DNA from: Breznakiella homolactica
Lineage (GTDB): Bacteria > Spirochaetota > Spirochaetia > Treponematales > Breznakiellaceae
DNA length: 64,000 nucleotides
NCBI RefSeq assembly: GCF_016616095.2
Contig: NZ_CP067089.2
Coordinates: 434,001-498,000 of the forward strand
Reading direction: 5' to 3'
Position 1 is the stretch's first letter; every line of letters starts with the position of its first letter. The notes beneath the pieces are model-generated. The model searched no databases. It saw only the letters and a program-made list of their open reading frames with translations, and was not told the DNA's origin. Both the position numbers and the translations under genes were made by a program. Shown piece by piece: positions 60,492 through 64,000 of the stretch.

Positions 60492-63188
60492 CTATTCGGA
60501 CCCGGGACCTTCAATATAGCTATTCAAAATGGCGATGGACACAGCTTCCGCCCGGTTTGCCGCGTCCAGTTTTGTATAGATGGTCCTTATAAAGGATTTT
60601 ATCGTGTTGATGGAAATCCTATCCTTAATGGCTATTTCTTCCCGGGTCAGTCCCCGGGAGAGGTCTGTCAGAATTTCGGCTTCCCGCGCGGTGAGGGGAT
60701 TCTTTTTTGCTGTTTTCGGGATATCCTGTTTTTTGTAGGCAGTCCGGACCGCCGCGGCCCTCTTGGAAAAAGCCGCTGCCTGTTTTGCGATGAGGTCAAG
60801 CCAGTGGGAATTAAAAACGTATGTTTGCTGCTGCCGGGCCAGGTCAATCAGGGCGCCCATATGTTTTTCGGCCTCAATAAACAGAGTGGTCAGTCCATTG
60901 CGGTAAGACATATCATAGGCCGTCCAGAGGGCCTCCATGGCGGCATCATGGTTCCCCAGATGGTAATGGCTGATAGCGAGCATAATAAACAGACAGATCC
61001 GGTCCGGCCAGATTCCCCGGGTCAGGAACAGCCCCTTCGGGTTTTCAAGCTGCCCCGCAAGCTTGGCATACTCTCCGGTATTGATCAGGTAGTTGGCGTA
61101 TACAAGCTGTACACGGCCGTACGAAAGCAGTGCCTGTTCCGAATCACCGAGGGTCAGGACACTTTGCGGAATCCTGCCGAAGTCACGCAGTTTGATGTAA
61201 TACCAGGCGAGGGCGGTGTCGCGGATTTCCCTGAGCGCGGTAAAATCGTATTTATCCGCATAATCCAGCTCATTATGGATATGGTTTGACATTTCCTCAA
61301 GGTTTCCCCGCATAAAGCTGATCCGGGCCAGCATACCGTACCCGTTGCATACCAGGTCATGCTGCGCGTTTACCGCCGCCTCATGGATCGCTTTGAACGC
61401 GTGCTGTTCAGCCTTATCCAGGTCATAGGATAAATAGGCAGCCTCAGATGAATAAATATGCCCCAGACCGCTCATGCCTCCGGCCAGAACCTTGGCTGCC
61501 CATGAAACCCCGTAATGTACGGCTTTTTCCATCCGCTCCTTTGCCCCGGGCAGATTGTCCGGTATGGAAAAACTATGCTGGTTTCTCGTAAGCATCGTAT
61601 GTCTGTTTTTATCGCTTGAACCTTCCGGGAGATAAACAGCGGCTTTTTTATAATATTCGCCGAAGTCCTCCTGGATACGCATCATATGGATTGCTCCGAT
61701 GAGTGTATATACGTCCCCCAGAAGCTTGAGTGCTTCCGGCGAACCATCCGTAAGGAGCCGCTGCTCCAGGTCAAGCAGCAGTACTTCGGCTCTTTCGATA
61801 TCCAATGTATTGAGGTAAATCAGCCCACGCAGGTAATCAGCGATGGGATATTGCTGTACTTCCTCAGGAGTAAGCAGTCCGATATGTTCCAGAAAAAAAG
61901 CCGCGTTTGCCGCTGTTATGCCATAATAAAGTTTTGATGATTTTGAGATTGCGTTGAGCATACCCAAATGATCTTTGCCGTTGCGGAAACAGGTGACCGC
62001 TTCAATGGTGTCTCCGGCCGATTCATACAGCTCCGCCGCCTTCCTCCATGCGTTCTGTTCCTCTTCCGGGGCCAGGAGGTGTTTTTTTTCCCGCAGGAAA
62101 AGGCGGTACAGATGGTGAAAGAAGAGATGGTCTGTACCGGGCTCTTTTTTGATGAACACGTGGTTCGTAAAGACCGCCAGGTCGGTCTGGCTTCCTTCAT
62201 TTATGGAGGCAATGAGTTCCAGGGTAAAATAATTGAGCAGAGAAAGCTGCGCAAAGAGTTTCTGCTGTTCTTTTGGATAGTCCGAAAAAAAACGTTCGCC
62301 GAAGAGGTGAGTGATTCCATTCTGGGTGATTCCGCCGGAATGGCTTGTCAGCTCGGTCATCCTATTATGCTGCAAGGCTACAAGGTGCAGGGCCAGGGGC
62401 CATCCATCGGTATAGCGCCGTATACGGTCCAGTTCGTCCGGTTCCAGTGAAACATCATTTATACCGAACAGGCCGGAAATCTCCTCATCGGTAAAACGCA
62501 GGTCTTCCCCTGTTATGAGAGAACGCCTGCTGTTCGTATTAAAAACCGACTCCGAACCGGGGGAGTTGGATAGCAGCACCATCCGGAAGTTTTCAAGATC
62601 CTGCTCCAGTACCATCCGGAAAAAATTCAGGACCCCTTTATTGGTGATTTCCCCGAAGTCATCAAACACCCATATTATCCGCTTTCCCCGTTTGAGTTCC
62701 TTTGTGAGAACGTTCAGAAAGGAGGCGAATTTGATGGGGCTATCCGGGAATTCCAGGGTCTCGAGGCTCTTGGAAAACCGCGGAAATTCCCGTTCCAGAC
62801 CGCGGCTGAGATGGGCCCAGAAATTTGATTCCAGATTATCAAGGCTGCCCAGGCGGATCCAGAGAATCCGGTCGCCGGATTGGTTGAGATAATCCGCCAT
62901 GGCCTGGGTCTTGCCGAACCCAGGCCCGGCAAGAAAAGCCAGGAGCGGACATTCCAGCCCCTCCCGGATCAGCGTCCAAAGCCTTGGCCGGCGGATCATT
63001 CCCCGGTGCAGGGGCAGGCTGCTTTGGTGCGTCATAACAGTATTCCCTTTGGGAAATAGTATACCATACTTTTCCGGAAGCAGCGGATTCAATTCTTTTC
63101 CGGAACAGTACCCCCGGGAAATTTCACCGGAACTGTCCCCCGGCTGCTGCCGGCTGTCCTGTACTGCTGGGGAGGTGTCCTGATGCAT
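60492..63188 (-). CDS. MalT-type LuxR-family ATPase regulator
   Basis: 898 residues from ATG 63188 (AAGGAG ten bases upstream); a later ATG at 63035 with AAAGGG is also possible. STAND ATPase domain: Walker A GPGFGKTQ near 88, Walker B IIWVFDDFGE near 165. Helical repeats fill the middle; the C-terminal LuxR helix-turn-helix reads LTAREAEILTDLSRGLTREEIAIKDRISINTIKSFIRTIYTKLDAANRAEAV. Such proteins bind a small effector and activate nearby operons. Confidence 0.9.
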   Translation of the reverse strand: MHQDTSPAVQDSRQQPGDSSGEISRGYCSGKELNPLLPEKYGILFPKGNTVMTHQSSLPLHRGMIRRPRLWTLIREGLECPLLAFLAGPGFGKTQAMADYLNQSGDRILWIRLGSLDNLESNFWAHLSRGLEREFPRFSKSLETLEFPDSPIKFASFLNVLTKELKRGKRIIWVFDDFGEITNKGVLNFFRMVLEQDLENFRMVLLSNSPGSESVFNTNSRRSLITGEDLRFTDEEISGLFGINDVSLEPDELDRIRRYTDGWPLALHLVALQHNRMTELTSHSGGITQNGITHLFGERFFSDYPKEQQKLFAQLSLLNYFTLELIASINEGSQTDLAVFTNHVFIKKEPGTDHLFFHHLYRLFLREKKHLLAPEEEQNAWRKAAELYESAGDTIEAVTCFRNGKDHLGMLNAISKSSKLYYGITAANAAFFLEHIGLLTPEEVQQYPIADYLRGLIYLNTLDIERAEVLLLDLEQRLLTDGSPEALKLLGDVYTLIGAIHMMRIQEDFGEYYKKAAVYLPEGSSDKNRHTMLTRNQHSFSIPDNLPGAKERMEKAVHYGVSWAAKVLAGGMSGLGHIYSSEAAYLSYDLDKAEQHAFKAIHEAAVNAQHDLVCNGYGMLARISFMRGNLEEMSNHIHNELDYADKYDFTALREIRDTALAWYYIKLRDFGRIPQSVLTLGDSEQALLSYGRVQLVYANYLINTGEYAKLAGQLENPKGLFLTRGIWPDRICLFIMLAISHYHLGNHDAAMEALWTAYDMSYRNGLTTLFIEAEKHMGALIDLARQQQTYVFNSHWLDLIAKQAAAFSKRAAAVRTAYKKQDIPKTAKKNPLTAREAEILTDLSRGLTREEIAIKDRISINTIKSFIRTIYTKLDAANRAEAVSIAILNSYIEGPGSE

Positions 63189-63225
63189 ATCCGCCTGACT
63201 CCTTGTGGATGTGACTCCGTTTATA

Positions 63226-63297
63226 CTTTTTCACCCATAGCCAATTGTATTATATGGGCTCTGATGGGGAAATAAACCACCCGAATGGGTGAAAAAG
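63226..63297. promoter_or_regulatory. Long inverted repeat upstream of the MalT-like gene
   Basis: Perfect 13-base arms CTTTTTCACCCAT (63226-63238) and ATGGGTGAAAAAG (63285-63297), with extra GGG/CCC elements between them. It lies between the MalT-like gene and the S66 peptidase gene, a plausible binding region for the MalT-like protein. Confidence 0.5.
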
Positions 63298-63337
63298 AAA
63301 TGAGTTTTACCGGAATTATTCATTTTACAGTGGAAAA

Positions 63338-64000
63338 TCAGCTGACAGCGGATTCCAGAAGCCTGAAGGATCTTTCTGCGCAGTCAATTTCCGATAATAC
63401 CCCGTAGGGCAAAATGCAGATGGGCGCGGTATGCCCGAAATTCATATTATACAGAACCGGCAGATCGGGCCGTCCCGCTTCTTTGCCGATTACCCGCAGA
63501 AGAACCTCTTTGTATTCGCCGTAATATTTCTCATCCTTCGGCTTGCCGAAGATGACGCCCTTAAGCCGTTTTATCACACCCTGCGCGGCCAATCCCCGGA
63601 GCAGGTATTTTATACTGTCCGGTGACGGATATTCTTCCGAGGTTTCAAGAAACAAAATACTATCCGTCCACTGTTCCGCACCAGGCCAAAGCTCCGTTCC
63701 GATAATCATGGGAAAAACATCCGCGCACCCGCCCAGAAGCCTGCCCCGGACAACTCCGTTTCCCTGCAGCAGTTCATATCCCTTGCTGTCCGGTACCATG
63801 GTGCGGGGTACGGCGTTATTTTCCGGATTTGCCCAATCAAGGAATTCCGATGTCCACTGAGGACTCGGTTCAACCGGCAGGGTATCATTTTCTTCAAACA
63901 ACACTTTTTGAATATACCCTTTGGTATAGTCATACATGGCGCGGTTTTCCGCAAAATCCGTGAAAACACAGGGCCCGTAAAACGAGGTTATCCCCGCTTT
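63338..64000 (-). CDS. S66-family LD-carboxypeptidase/MccF-like peptidase (partial, 5' end off window)
   Basis: The minus frame is open to the last base: 221 residues including stop-side. GITSFYGPCVFTDFAENRAMYDYT, LGGCADVFPMIIGTELWP, FLETSEEYPSP (catalytic Glu) and NFGHTAPICILPYG (catalytic His) match the C-terminal two thirds of S66 serine peptidases; the nucleophile Ser lies beyond the edge. The family includes LD-carboxypeptidases of cell-wall recycling and MccF, which cleaves microcin C. Confidence 0.88.
   Translation of the reverse strand, partial: KAGITSFYGPCVFTDFAENRAMYDYTKGYIQKVLFEENDTLPVEPSPQWTSEFLDWANPENNAVPRTMVPDSKGYELLQGNGVVRGRLLGGCADVFPMIIGTELWPGAEQWTDSILFLETSEEYPSPDSIKYLLRGLAAQGVIKRLKGVIFGKPKDEKYYGEYKEVLLRVIGKEAGRPDLPVLYNMNFGHTAPICILPYGVLSEIDCAERSFRLLESAVS

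Overview
The window is moderately GC-rich bacterial chromosome with AGGAGG-type ribosome binding sites, tightly packed genes, many one-gene regulators and many exported or lipid-anchored proteins. There are no rRNA or tRNA genes, no CRISPR array, no intact insertion sequence and no phage. Gene content (nitrogenase-like and CooC proteins, radical-free flavin enzymes, efflux pumps, no respiratory or oxygen-defence genes) points to a strict anaerobe. The combination of lipoproteins, a secreted M15 peptidase and host-gut type transporters suggests a treponeme-like spirochaete, although a clostridial origin cannot be excluded; this is inference.

Layout. 1-11932: a divergent pair of operons. Leftward: NifH-like ATPase, NifD-like protein, membrane-anchored SAM methyltransferase, NifK-like protein (cut by the window edge). 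Rightward: a nickel/peptide ABC importer (permease; permease fused to two ATPases), a NicO-type nickel/cobalt permease, a CooC nickel-insertion ATPase and the substrate-binding lipoprotein. No NifB, NifE or NifN is present, so this is not a nitrogen-fixing cluster but an uncharacterised nitrogenase-like system wired to nickel (or metallophore) supply. 11993-16345: MFS pump with MarR regulator, then a CsoR copper sensor and P1B ATPase, each with a perfect palindromic operator. 16364-22749: a 30-residue membrane peptide, a DUF6176-like protein, two ABC half-transporters, a MATE exporter and a TetR regulator. 22849-33841: MarR regulator, exported nitroreductase, small enzymes, a large sensor kinase, a MarR-controlled ABC pair, FMN-binding protein, HAD phosphatase.

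34077-43230 is an unusual redox island read leftward from a LysR gene: an alcohol dehydrogenase, two cyclophilin-like exported proteins, an acetyltransferase, an M15 peptidase, two exported SUMF1-domain proteins, two exported flavodoxins, one cytosolic flavodoxin and a DUF4405 membrane protein with evenly spaced histidine pairs. 43303-64000 holds a MarR/MATE pair, an MGMT-domain protein, a diguanylate cyclase, an ATP-grasp (glutathionylspermidine synthase-like) operon, a second hybrid kinase, a minimal SigI/RsgI pair, a secreted protein, a decayed stretch with the 3' part of an endonuclease IV gene, a repeat-rich beta-helix lipoprotein, an AI-2E family transporter, a MalT/LuxR regulator with an HTH-less partner, and an S66 peptidase cut by the window end.

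The most interesting signals are (i) the nitrogenase-like/nickel gene pair and (ii) one palindrome, GTTAG-N6-CTAAC, placed at or near promoters of both of those operons, of the 30-residue peptide and of the MATE/ABC cluster, implying one metal- or redox-responsive regulon. A related but shorter-spaced box, GTTAG-N4-CTAAC, marks the two loci where a MarR gene precedes an efflux pump.
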